A DNA stretch of 64,000 nucleotides from Candidatus Melainabacteria bacterium (GTDB taxonomy: Bacteria; Cyanobacteriota; Vampirovibrionia; Obscuribacterales; Obscuribacteraceae). The position numbers and the translations under genes are program-made. The stretch covers positions 91,146 to 155,145 of the forward strand of contig QKMZ01000007.1 in assembly GCA_003242885.1 (NCBI GenBank). The letters run 5' to 3'. The first letter of the stretch is position 1, and every line of letters begins with the position of its first letter. Positions 17,108-25,588 of this stretch are shown here, in pieces. Under the pieces are notes generated by a model. It was not told the DNA's origin and did not search any database. It saw only the letters and a list, made by a program, of their open reading frames with translations.

Positions 17108-18319
17108 CTACTGCCTGCGTTTTCCACTCGCTAATCCGTAAATCGCCACTTCCAAATTATTTCGCGCTTCGCCCAATCGTGGATTGATTCGTAGTGCTAA
17201 TCGAAATTCATTGATAGCGGAAAGCATATCGCCCTTGCTGTAGAGCGCATATCCGAGGTCGTTGTGTGCTTGTGCATTTAGTGGGTCGAGACTGACCGCC
17301 TGTCGAAATTCCTCGACGGCCCCTTTTACGTCACCATTTGAAAACAGGGAGCGTCCCAAAACGGCGTGACTATCGGCAGATGTGGGGCTCAGTAGAGTGG
17401 CCTGCCGCGCCGTTCGCAAAGGCGTTTCTTTTTCTCCGTACTTGAGCAAAGCTTTAGTCAAAGACACGTGAGCTCTGCCCGAACTCGGATCAAGCGAGAC
17501 GGCCTGTCGTGCTGCTTTGACAGCGCCGATGGTATCACTCGCTTGCATCAAGCAATCTGCCAGACCGGACAATGCCTCCGCAGATGGTTGTATTCCTATC
17601 GCTCTTCGATATTCATTGATAGCCTCCGACATATCGCCGCGCGCGCTCATGCACTCAGCCTGCATCACATGAAGAATGGCTTGGTCTGGGGCAATTTTAA
17701 TTGCTTGTTTGAATTCTAGTTCGGAAGCCTGGGCATCGCCGATTTCGCTCAAGATTTTTGCCATCATTCCATGAGCAACATAATTTCCCGGGTCGAAACT
17801 GATCGCACGACGTACTTCTTGTCCGGCACCTTGCGAGTCTCCGGCAAGATACAAGAAGGTCGCAAGACGTATACGCAATGCTGCATTTCGTGGAGTGTCG
17901 GTGATCTTTTTTCGCAAAGAAACGATCAGGTCGCCAACTGATTTAAGCTCGACATTGTGAGCGGGCATCCTGATGAGATCGAGTGCTCGCGGTAAGTCCT
18001 TTGTCGACTCGAGTCGTCCCTTCTGATCGCTCTCGCCAAATTCCAATGGATCAAATAGGCTTCGCAGAGCGGTTTTTGAAAGTTCGCGTAAGGGCTTCGC
18101 TTCTTCTTGCTCGATTTTTCCTTCCGGAATTCCAGTTGGCAAGGGAGCCGGTGTTGAGGTTTCCGCAGTGCCCTCAACTTTTGTTCTGACGGGCTTTTTC
18201 AGCGTAAACGCCATCGTTTGAGGAGCAAAGGTAAGCCCCATAGCAATGATCAAAAGCGCTTTTTTGTAACTTGCCACTGTGTGAAAGAATTGGGCTTGTC
18301 CGGCAACGCAAGCTAACAT
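17108..18319 (-). CDS. Secreted TPR protein
   Basis: A 403-residue protein with a signal-peptide-like segment (KKALLIIAMGLTF, near 19-32) and about eight classical TPR units from residue 130 (for example AHVSLTKALLKYGE and AHNDLGYALYSKGDMLSAINEFRLAL). No enzymatic motif. It is likely periplasmic or membrane-tethered and acts as a scaffold. It lies 130 bp upstream of the secretin on the same strand and may serve as a pilotin/assembly TPR factor, as PilF/PilW does for PilQ; that is inference from position and fold. The start at ATG 18319 lacks a clear Shine-Dalgarno, and a GTG 14 codons later would also keep the signal peptide. Confidence 0.72.
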   Translation of the reverse strand: MLACVAGQAQFFHTVASYKKALLIIAMGLTFAPQTMAFTLKKPVRTKVEGTAETSTPAPLPTGIPEGKIEQEEAKPLRELSKTALRSLFDPLEFGESDQKGRLESTKDLPRALDLIRMPAHNVELKSVGDLIVSLRKKITDTPRNAALRIRLATFLYLAGDSQGAGQEVRRAISFDPGNYVAHGMMAKILSEIGDAQASELEFKQAIKIAPDQAILHVMQAECMSARGDMSEAINEYRRAIGIQPSAEALSGLADCLMQASDTIGAVKAARQAVSLDPSSGRAHVSLTKALLKYGEKETPLRTARQATLLSPTSADSHAVLGRSLFSNGDVKGAVEEFRQAVSLDPLNAQAHNDLGYALYSKGDMLSAINEFRLALRINPRLGEARNNLEVAIYGLASGKRRQ

Positions 18320-18396
18320 ACTAGCAGGCCCGGGCGAAAAGCCCTGATCTGAAATTGTCGGCGAATGCCGTGACTGGCGGTTTTTCTTTACTGAAC

Positions 18397-19551
18397 ATGG
18401 TTTCTCACGCGTATATACATATTCCGTTTTGCAGTCACAAGTGTGATTTCTGCGATTTTGCAGCCTTCGCCGGTGTCGATCATCTAACCGATGAATATGA
18501 GCAGGTGGTGCTCAAGGAAATCGACGATCGGCTCAAGGCACTGCGAGAAAAAAGAGGAGAGCTCGGACAGGAGCGCATGCGCTCGGTTTTCTTTGGGGGA
18601 GGAACTCCCGGTCTCGTTGAACCGAAAGTGCTCGGGTCTATGCTCGAAAAACTGCACGGGTATATAAAACCGGCTGCCGACTGTGAAATTACAATTGAAA
18701 CTACTCCGCACGCCATCACGCGTGAGAAGTTAGAACAGTGGAAAAACCTTGGAATTAACCGGATTTCGGTCGGAGTGGAATCTTTTCTAGATGACGAGTT
18801 GAGAGCGATGGGGCGCGACCACTATCGCCAGGAAGCCTTTCATGGGCTGGAATTGGCTTGCCAGTCAGGCGTTGAGGTTGTCGGTCTTGACCTGATGTAC
18901 GGTTTGCCCACTCAAAGTGTCGACAGCTTCGCGAAGAGCCTGGCTTGCGCTGTGGAGTTCGCCGCACGGTTCAAAAATCTGCAGCACATATCTGCTTATG
19001 GCTTGCATCTGGCGGATAATTCTCCGCTCTATTCGCGCTTTCCCAGAGGTGCCGAGGCATATCCTGCTGATAACATTTACGTGCAAATGTTTGAGCTTTT
19101 AGTGGAAACTTTGGAGCGCGCCGGCTTTGAGCACTACGAAGTGTCGAATTTTGCTCGACCTGGACGAGAGTCCCGGCACAATTTGGCTTACTGGAAAAAC
19201 GCCGAGTATTTGGCATTTGGAGTCAGTGCCCACCGCTATTTGGACGGCGTTCGTTCGTCGAACTGGCGCTCACTGAAGCGCTACATGCGTGATTGGCTGG
19301 GCGATGAGACTGTTGACGTGATCGATTCGGATACCAGATTGCGAGAGGCGATAATGCTGGGACTGAGGCTCAGACGAGGCATCGACCTGGAAGCCTTTGA
19401 AAAGGAACACGGCTTTGACCTTTCCTCAAAGTTCAAAAATGAAATTGAAAAATTTGCTGCAGCCGGGCTCATGGAATTGCGGGAAGGGCGGCTTTTCTTG
19501 ACTCGCAAGGGGGTGCCTGTGAGCAATAGCGTGATTTCTGCCTTCTTTTGA
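18397..19551 (+). CDS. hemW: Radical SAM heme chaperone HemW-like protein
   Basis: A 384-residue radical SAM protein of the HemN-like/HemW type. The cluster motif CSHKCDFC (C12, C16, C19) is followed by Phe, as in HemW (CxxxCxFC). GGGTP appears near 70, and the HemN_C domain covers roughly 300-380. The extra N-terminal Cys of true HemN is absent. HemW binds and hands over heme rather than oxidising coproporphyrinogen. I chose ATG 18397 because the protein then starts MVSHAYIHIPFC, the family's usual beginning; the frame is open to TTG 18355. Confidence 0.88.
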   Translation: MVSHAYIHIPFCSHKCDFCDFAAFAGVDHLTDEYEQVVLKEIDDRLKALREKRGELGQERMRSVFFGGGTPGLVEPKVLGSMLEKLHGYIKPAADCEITIETTPHAITREKLEQWKNLGINRISVGVESFLDDELRAMGRDHYRQEAFHGLELACQSGVEVVGLDLMYGLPTQSVDSFAKSLACAVEFAARFKNLQHISAYGLHLADNSPLYSRFPRGAEAYPADNIYVQMFELLVETLERAGFEHYEVSNFARPGRESRHNLAYWKNAEYLAFGVSAHRYLDGVRSSNWRSLKRYMRDWLGDETVDVIDSDTRLREAIMLGLRLRRGIDLEAFEKEHGFDLSSKFKNEIEKFAAAGLMELREGRLFLTRKGVPVSNSVISAFF

Positions 19552-19678
19552 GGCTTTCGTGGGCTTTCCTTTCTTAACTTTTGGTAATCTGGGAGCTATT
19601 CATACTTTCGAGTGATGAGGCTCAGCTATCCCCGAAGAGATTAACGGCATATATATAGGGGTATGGAGTTCTCGGTCT

Positions 19679-21310
19679 ATGACTTTTACTAGGAGCGCAA
19701 AAAGCGCGTTGAAGAGCTGCCCTGAGTGTTTTAGCGAGTTTGAAGACTCCGTGGACGTTTGTCCTACGGATGCAACCAAGCTGCAGACCGTGTCTAAAGA
19801 CCCTCTAGTAGGCACCACGCTTGATGATCGCTATTTGATCGAAGGTGTTATCGGCCGTGGCGGCATGGGCGTCGTCTACCGAGCCCGCCAGCAAAATATG
19901 GACAAGGACATGGCGATAAAGATGCTTTATTCGCACAAAGTGTCCGAACCTGAGGCGATCAAACGTTTTCACCGAGAGGCGAAAACAGTTACAGCTGTTC
20001 GCCACCACCACATCATCAACCTCTACGACTTCGGCATGTACCAAAACCAGCCGTACCTGGTGATGGACTATCTGGAAGGCAAAAGTCTCAAAGACATTCT
20101 CAAAGAAGAAGGCGCACTCTCATTCGAGCGTGCCGGACGCGTTTTTACCCAGGTCTTAGAAGCACTGGCATCGGCGCATGAATCGAACCTGGTGCACCGC
20201 GATTTGAAGCCTGAAAATATCATGCTCAGCCGCCACAACAATCAGGACGACTGGGTTACGCTCATTGATTTTGGTTTGTCGAAAATTATCGAATCGGGCG
20301 ACGGCTCTATGGACCACGTCAATATCACCAAAGTCGGTGATGTTTGCGGAAGTCCGCCCTATATGTGCCCTGAGCAATGTTTGTCTTCAACCGTAGTCGA
20401 CCCTAGAAGCGATCTCTATTCGCTCGGCGTGGTCATCTATGAGTCCCTGTCTCTCAAACTTCCGTTTAACGCTAAATCGGCAATTGAAATGTTGGACTGT
20501 CACTTATATGCGACGCCAATTCCTTTCAACTTTTCAATTCCTGAAATGAAGGTTTGTTCGGAAATGACGCGTGTTTTGAACACCGCGATGGAAAAGGATC
20601 CGGAAAAACGCTATCAGAGCGCCCAGGAGTTTTTGGAGAAATTTCAAGAAGCGGTGAAGCGCGATGGCGTTAAGCACCGGGCCATGAAACACAGAGAAGA
20701 AGTTGCTCAATTCCACGGTTTGATGGAAGAAGCGAAAGCAATTCGCGACAGCGAGCACAAACGCACGTCTGACGAGATGGATCGCCTTGCTGTTGAAACA
20801 ATTGCCGCGGCTGAAAAGGCTGCAGCGTCACCAGAACAACAGGCGCTCGCTTTAGCAGAAGTTGCTGTCGAAGAGATTGAGGGTGAATGCCCTTATTGTG
20901 GTGCTGCTGTGACCACTGCGCTGAAGTTCTGCGCTAATTGCCAGCGCCAGTTGCTTGGTTCAGAACCAAAAGGTCTGGGTGCGTCGAGAACACGACCTGG
21001 CGCGGCTCGCCCCCTGCACAAAACAACAGAACATTCAGTGGGTTTCTCCTCCCGCGCAAAAGAGCAAATGGGTAATTCGATGGGCGGTTTGACGACCGTA
21101 CAGAAGGCGCTCAGCATGCTTCTGGTTATTGTCGCCGTCTATGGCTGCTATGCAGTGACCACCAACGATGAAGTGATCAAATCTATAAACCGCGTCATGT
21201 CCTCGATGCAGAATAAGCCGGAGGCGGAGGAAACGACCACGACTCCTGATGCAAATGCTGTTGTGAAACCAGCTTCTGGAGCAAAGCCTGCGGTTCCAGG
21301 CAAAAGGTAA
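19679..21310 (+). CDS. Ser/Thr protein kinase with N- and C-terminal zinc-ribbon-like motifs
   Basis: A 543-residue Hanks-type kinase. Residues 13-30 form a small metal-binding-like motif CPEC-x10-CPTD. The kinase domain (near 52-320) has GRGGMGVVYRA, AIKML (Lys), HRDLKPENI, DFGLSK and a CPEQC segment in place of APE. A second, complete four-Cys zinc ribbon, CPYC-x11-CANC, is near 402-420, then a membrane helix near 475-493 and a short Pro/Ala-rich outer tail. It is a membrane-bound signalling kinase; the ligand is unknown. The ATG at 19679 is clear. It converges on another kinase gene with only 29 bp between stops. Confidence 0.9.
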   Translation: MTFTRSAKSALKSCPECFSEFEDSVDVCPTDATKLQTVSKDPLVGTTLDDRYLIEGVIGRGGMGVVYRARQQNMDKDMAIKMLYSHKVSEPEAIKRFHREAKTVTAVRHHHIINLYDFGMYQNQPYLVMDYLEGKSLKDILKEEGALSFERAGRVFTQVLEALASAHESNLVHRDLKPENIMLSRHNNQDDWVTLIDFGLSKIIESGDGSMDHVNITKVGDVCGSPPYMCPEQCLSSTVVDPRSDLYSLGVVIYESLSLKLPFNAKSAIEMLDCHLYATPIPFNFSIPEMKVCSEMTRVLNTAMEKDPEKRYQSAQEFLEKFQEAVKRDGVKHRAMKHREEVAQFHGLMEEAKAIRDSEHKRTSDEMDRLAVETIAAAEKAAASPEQQALALAEVAVEEIEGECPYCGAAVTTALKFCANCQRQLLGSEPKGLGASRTRPGAARPLHKTTEHSVGFSSRAKEQMGNSMGGLTTVQKALSMLLVIVAVYGCYAVTTNDEVIKSINRVMSSMQNKPEAEETTTTPDANAVVKPASGAKPAVPGKR

Positions 21311-21339
21311 TTTTGCAATTCTGTTTCTCGCTGCTGTTC

Positions 21340-23253
21340 TCAATTGCCAGCGGCTTTGCGAGCCAACTCAGCGCGTTCTACGAGCGTTTTTGCTTCGCGT
21401 TTGTGCTCTTCTTGATCACAACCTTCGTATATTTTGTGTGCGCAATCGACCAACTCTTCGCCGTTCGTCCCTCGGTGTGACTCTTCAATAAGAATGGCTC
21501 TTTCCAGTGCGCGGTGCGCGTCTTCAATCTTTCCTTGAGCCAAGAAATTCTTTGCTGCTGTCGTGAAATACTGAGAATATTTTTGAGCTGAAGGCTTATC
21601 CAGCTCGTCTAAATCGAGAGACGTCTGAAAGTTTGTTCTTGCTGTTTTGCTGTGACCGTCAATTTTTGCGACTGCCTCTATGCGCTTGGTATCAGCTTCG
21701 GCAATGTTCAGTTTTACTTTTGCGGCTTCATTTGTCCGAGCTGTCTCTTCGTACATTTTCAATAACGCCAGTTCGCTTTTGATATAGCGGTCTCCTTGAT
21801 CTCCGAAAGCCTCAGCCTCTTTTGCAGCCTTTTGATAGTGTTGTTCTGCGGCATTCCAATCTTTGCTCTTTGCTGCACTATCTCCTTGTGCGAGTTCAAA
21901 CTGCCAGAGTAGTTTTTGAAAAACTGGACCTCTATCTTCGTCTGGACCGGGCCAGGCAAGAAGCAATGCGCCGGTAACGAGCCCTCCGCCCAAAAGTGCA
22001 TAGAGCCCGTAAATATATTGGTTTAACCGCTTGCGTTCGCGCTCTTGTCTTTCATTGAGACTGATAGCATCTACTACAAGGTTTTGCAGGCTTTTCTTTT
22101 CGTCCGCTTCTTTCTGCTGACGGGCTAGAATTTCATCATCGGCACCACCGGTAGAATCGCTTTGCTGGCTTGCTGCGCCAGTGTTGAACACGTCAGGCTG
22201 ATACGCCGACTGCTGTTGTGATGCTATGCGGAGCTGCGAACCCTTTGCTGCCTCCAGCAACGATTTTTTCAGCTCTTCAACACTTTGTTGTCTCTGCTCA
22301 GGATTTTTGCTCAGGGCTTTTATAACCAGCTCGTCCAACAAGCCAGGAATTGGCAGTTCCGGCGCTATTCCTCTTAAGGTAAGAGTCGGCTCGTTGACCT
22401 GCTTATTCATAGTCTCAAACGGACTTGCACCCACATGCGGGGGCGTGCCCGTGAGACACTCATACAAGACACAGCCGAGCGAATAGATGTCCGAGCGCGC
22501 ATCTATCTTGCCTCCGGTGCATTGCTCAGGGCTCATGTAGAGCGGGCTTCCGAATACCTCGCCGTCTTTTGTCAGTTTTTGATCTTTATTGTCGTCACCC
22601 AACATTTTGGCGATGCCGAAATCAAGAATTTTGACCATATCTCTGGCTTCGGCATCTTGCACGAGGAAAATATTTCCTGCTTTCAAATCGCGGTGCACTA
22701 TACCCTTTTTGTGTAAAACGCTCAATCCATCACAGACTTGCAGAAAAATGTTGACGGCTCTTTCGGGCGAAATTATTGTGGCAGCCAGAAGTACATCGGC
22801 AAGACTTTCACCTTGCAATAACTCGGTGATGAGATACGGCTCCGATTCGTTGAAGATTCCGAAATCAAAAACTTGAACGATATTTGCATGTTTGAGCCCG
22901 CTGAGAGTTTTTGCTTCCTTTGTAAAACGCTCCATATGTAGCGGATCGCTAACCAAAGCCGAATTGAGGATTTTGATTGCCACCAAACTATCCATCAATG
23001 TATGACGAGCCTTGTATACGGTGCTCATACCGCCGCGACCAATGACGGCGAGTATTTCGTACTTTTCAGCAAAAATAGAGCCCAGTAAAGGGTCCGGTCT
23101 AACAGGCACAAGCATGCCGCCATCGATAGGACAGACGGGCGTTCCTTTCGAATAGGAGGTCTGACACTTTGTACAAGTTAGTGTCTTGCTCTGTTGCGCT
23201 TGGTTGTCTAAATCCACGCTGCGCCTCGCAACTAAGCTCTGATAATCAATCAT
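21340..23253 (-). CDS. Ser/Thr protein kinase with zinc-ribbon motif and TPR-like outer domain
   Basis: A 637-residue Hanks-type kinase. The N-terminal motif CTKC-x10-CPID (near 27-43) parallels the one in the convergent kinase. The kinase domain (near 68-330) has GRGGMSTVYKA, AIKIL, HRDLKAGNI, DFGIAK and SPEQC. A Gln/Ser-rich linker leads to a membrane helix near 415-435. The C-terminal 200 residues are helical with TPR-like spacing (AEQHYQKAAKEAE, AHRALERAIL). Dual placement next to a sister kinase suggests duplication with a new sensor. A 12-bp palindrome, CCCCTGCAGGGG, lies 32 bp upstream of the start. Confidence 0.9.
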   Translation of the reverse strand: MIDYQSLVARRSVDLDNQAQQSKTLTCTKCQTSYSKGTPVCPIDGGMLVPVRPDPLLGSIFAEKYEILAVIGRGGMSTVYKARHTLMDSLVAIKILNSALVSDPLHMERFTKEAKTLSGLKHANIVQVFDFGIFNESEPYLITELLQGESLADVLLAATIISPERAVNIFLQVCDGLSVLHKKGIVHRDLKAGNIFLVQDAEARDMVKILDFGIAKMLGDDNKDQKLTKDGEVFGSPLYMSPEQCTGGKIDARSDIYSLGCVLYECLTGTPPHVGASPFETMNKQVNEPTLTLRGIAPELPIPGLLDELVIKALSKNPEQRQQSVEELKKSLLEAAKGSQLRIASQQQSAYQPDVFNTGAASQQSDSTGGADDEILARQQKEADEKKSLQNLVVDAISLNERQERERKRLNQYIYGLYALLGGGLVTGALLLAWPGPDEDRGPVFQKLLWQFELAQGDSAAKSKDWNAAEQHYQKAAKEAEAFGDQGDRYIKSELALLKMYEETARTNEAAKVKLNIAEADTKRIEAVAKIDGHSKTARTNFQTSLDLDELDKPSAQKYSQYFTTAAKNFLAQGKIEDAHRALERAILIEESHRGTNGEELVDCAHKIYEGCDQEEHKREAKTLVERAELARKAAGN

Positions 23254-23284
23254 AACCCCAAACCAGAGCCGATAGCTTTATGAG

Positions 23285-23296
23285 CCCCTGCAGGGG
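23285..23296. promoter_or_regulatory. 12-bp palindrome upstream of kinase gene
   Basis: CCCCTGCAGGGG is perfectly symmetric and lies 32 bp upstream of the start of the minus-strand kinase. It might be an operator or a short hairpin. It contains a common restriction-site core (CTGCAG), so it could be chance. Confidence 0.25.
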
Positions 23297-23405
23297 ACAT
23301 CTGCAATCTTTGTGACGCCAGTTGGTGAATTAGATTGAGTTCAGCCCGTGCAAATTAAACGCAGGTTATTTAGTTGCGTTCTTTTGTCTTGCTGGAAGGG
23401 AAGTG

Positions 23406-23708
23406 CTAGCTTGGCTCCCAGGTGCCGTTTTTCATGTCTTTTCCAAGACGGAAACCATGAATCAAATTGGCTCTGGTTAATTGATAGATTTCGTGAAGTG
23501 CATCCGTATCGTCGATGCCGTGTTTTGTCGACATAGCATTGACCTGCTGCATTGCTACAGCTGAGAAATACACAAAGACCTCGTCTCGCACTTCTCCGCG
23601 CCCCTGGTTGGGCAGGCGCAGCACAGCGCGTCCGAAATCATTATTGACGGCTTCCACAAGCTCGTGTGTCAGTGAATCGCCGTAAAAGGTATCCGCTTTC
23701 TTACCCAT
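23406..23708 (-). CDS. Hypothetical small protein
   Basis: A 100-residue soluble protein I do not recognise. It starts at ATG 23708 with a good Shine-Dalgarno (AGAGGA, 5-6 nt upstream), which supports it being real. It has no membrane segment or cysteine motif. The sequence has a mixed helical N-terminal half (SLTHELVEAVNNDFGRAVLRLP) and a helical middle (FVYFSAVAMQQVNAMSTK). It stands between the second kinase and the uracil-DNA glycosylase, on the same strand as both, with about 110 bp to the latter. Confidence 0.6.
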   Translation of the reverse strand: MGKKADTFYGDSLTHELVEAVNNDFGRAVLRLPNQGRGEVRDEVFVYFSAVAMQQVNAMSTKHGIDDTDALHEIYQLTRANLIHGFRLGKDMKNGTWEPS

Positions 23709-23818
23709 TGAATCCTCTTAGTTCAAAAGTCAGCGCCACAGGCTTTGACTTTTCGTCTACATGATCTTTTTGAAAGAATCGTTCTTAAACAATCGCGCTT
23801 CTTATCTGGCGATTTAGA

Positions 23819-24439
23819 TCAATTATCGAGGGCGTCCAACGCTCTTCGTATTTCCTTGATGTCTTGCCACATCAGCCATTTGGGGCTTCCGACCTCTCTC
23901 GATTCATTTCTCAAAAGAAAGGAAGGGTGAAACACGGGCATTACTTTAGCACCGTTTTTGATGTCAAACCATTTACCGCGAATACGACTTATCGGATCCT
24001 TAACTTGCAAAACGCCCTGCACAGCGGTCGATCCAGCCAATACGATCAATTTTGGTTTAACAAATTCAATCTGAGCTTCAAGAAATGATCGGCATGCTTC
24101 CATCTCATCTTTGCCCGGAACCCGGTTGCCTGGCGGGCGACACTTAACCATGTTGCATATATAAGTATCTTTTTTGCGATCAATGTTTACGGAAGAAAGA
24201 ATTTTGTCTAATAGTTGACCCGCGCGTCCAACAAATGGCAAGCCTAATTCGTCTTCTCTTTGCCCTGGACCTTCACCAATAATCATCAATTTCGCGTTCG
24301 CATTACCATCTGCAAAGACAACGTTCTGGCGTGTCAGGCAAAGACGACATGCCTGGCAGACTGCAGCAGCAGCTGCTGCTTCTTCTAGTGATGTTATGAC
24401 GGTGAGGGCAGAAACTTCGAGCGAAAGTTGCTGGGTCAT
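23819..24439 (-). CDS. Type 4 uracil-DNA glycosylase (4Fe-4S)
   Basis: A 206-residue DNA repair enzyme that removes uracil from DNA. It carries the family-4 motif GEGPGQREDELGLPFVGRAG (near 53-72), the TYICNMVKCRPPGNR segment and the C-terminal HPSFLL motif. Cysteines for the iron-sulfur cluster are CQAC (near 28-31), C-x-x-x-x-K-C and the Cys of EMEAC. Its ATG overlaps the murI stop by 4 nt (ATGA), so the two genes are translationally coupled. Confidence 0.9.
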   Translation of the reverse strand: MTQQLSLEVSALTVITSLEEAAAAAAVCQACRLCLTRQNVVFADGNANAKLMIIGEGPGQREDELGLPFVGRAGQLLDKILSSVNIDRKKDTYICNMVKCRPPGNRVPGKDEMEACRSFLEAQIEFVKPKLIVLAGSTAVQGVLQVKDPISRIRGKWFDIKNGAKVMPVFHPSFLLRNESREVGSPKWLMWQDIKEIRRALDALDN

Positions 24440-25482
24440 GTCGTAGCCGGCACCATATTCGGAGTCACAGTGGTTGTGTTGACTGCATGTTCCACCAGAG
24501 TGATTACTGGTGATGTCATAGTCAACTCGTCTACTGTAATACCGTTTACGGTGTCGAGCGGATAACCTAGGCAGATTTTAGCTGTCTCGCGAAAACGTGA
24601 TGGATCGCCGGTTGTATATATGTGCGAGCGAGAAATTTTTGCTTGTGCGTTCGTATATGCAGAAGATTTTTCTTCGATATTCAAGTTGAGCGCTGTTTCT
24701 GGATTTGCAGCGGCAATTGACTTTGCAATCGAGTTGGCGAGTATTACTGCCGGATCTATGAGCTGAATTCTGTCTTGCAACAAACGTGTAAGAGCTGCAT
24801 CAACAAACGGAAAATGGGTGCAACCAAGGATGACTGCCTCGCTGTTCTCTTTCAAAAGTTTGTCTGCGTATTTTTTCAACACCGCATCCATTTCTTTTGA
24901 CTCGCTCAAACCACGCTCGATTAGCGGCACGAGATCGGGGCAGGCAATTTCAGTGACGCGTTTATGCGAATCTCTTTCTTGAATCGCTTTTGAAAAAGCT
25001 TTGCGTTTTACAGTCGTCGATGTCGCAATCACACCGATTCGGTCGAATTTGGAAGCAACTAAATCCGCTGTTACCCCGATCAAATCGATAACAGGAACAT
25101 TTGCCGTTTTTCGGACTTCATCACCGGCTACTGCTGCGCTGGTATTGCAGGCAATGACGATGGAATCGACTGTTTGATTGGATATCCAGTGAACTATTTG
25201 CGATACGAAATGGGATATTTCGCCTGCCGAACGGTCACCATATGGGCATCTTGCCGTATCGCCCACATAGACGAAAGAGTGGGCACTGGCGCCGAGGCGA
25301 TGTGAGAGCTGGCGAAGGACGGATAATCCACCGAGCCCTGAATCAAAAAGACCGATTCGGGCGCCCTGCCCAATCGCGTCACCATCTGCCTGATGATTTT
25401 GTTTAACTGACAAGTCCGGTCCCTGGTACCCTTTGAAACTTCCAAATGCAAGTTTCGACCCAACATTATGATTCTCAACCAA
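24436..25482 (-). CDS. murI: Glutamate racemase
   Basis: Interconverts L- and D-glutamate to supply D-Glu for peptidoglycan. Family signatures are clear: GLFDSGLGGLSVL, GDTARCPYG, the first catalytic Cys in IACNTSAA and the second in ILGCTHFPF. At 348 aa it is longer than the usual 260-280. The first 42 residues before GARIGLFDSG are unlike the family, and the C-terminus has about 50 extra residues (KISRSHIYTTGDPSRF..., shared by several MurI proteins). The start is uncertain: the TTG at 25482 is the first possible start and no in-frame ATG precedes the core. It is coupled to the glycosylase gene and lies 107 bp after the amidase gene. Confidence 0.88.
   Translation of the reverse strand: MVENHNVGSKLAFGSFKGYQGPDLSVKQNHQADGDAIGQGARIGLFDSGLGGLSVLRQLSHRLGASAHSFVYVGDTARCPYGDRSAGEISHFVSQIVHWISNQTVDSIVIACNTSAAVAGDEVRKTANVPVIDLIGVTADLVASKFDRIGVIATSTTVKRKAFSKAIQERDSHKRVTEIACPDLVPLIERGLSESKEMDAVLKKYADKLLKENSEAVILGCTHFPFVDAALTRLLQDRIQLIDPAVILANSIAKSIAAANPETALNLNIEEKSSAYTNAQAKISRSHIYTTGDPSRFRETAKICLGYPLDTVNGITVDELTMTSPVITLVEHAVNTTTVTPNMVPATT
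24451..24464. repeat. Copy of dispersed CACC-N6-GGTG dyad (one mismatch) at the end of murI
   Basis: CACCATATTCGGAG lies in the last codons of murI. On the minus strand its surroundings, GTGACTCCGAATATGGTG, match 42980-42998 at 17 of 18 positions, where the copy sits at another minus-strand gene junction. Confidence 0.3.
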
Positions 25483-25535
25483 AGCTCTTAGACAATGGTT
25501 GGCACAAGTTTATGTTTTTGTTTTATTCACTTTAA

Positions 25536-25580
25536 CTTTCCAAGGGACCGTTTTAGGAGGGCAAAGTTCCCCTTGGAAAG
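25536..25580 (-). terminator. Stem-loop between the amidase and murI genes
   Basis: CTTTCCAAGGG (25536-25546) and CCCTTGGAAAG (25570-25580) form a perfect 11-bp stem with a 23-nt loop. It begins 8 bp after the amidase stop on the minus strand and is followed by TTAAAGTG, a poor U-tract. It most likely ends or attenuates the amidase transcript, but could also shape the murI leader. Confidence 0.5.
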
Positions 25581-25588
25581 GTCTGCGT

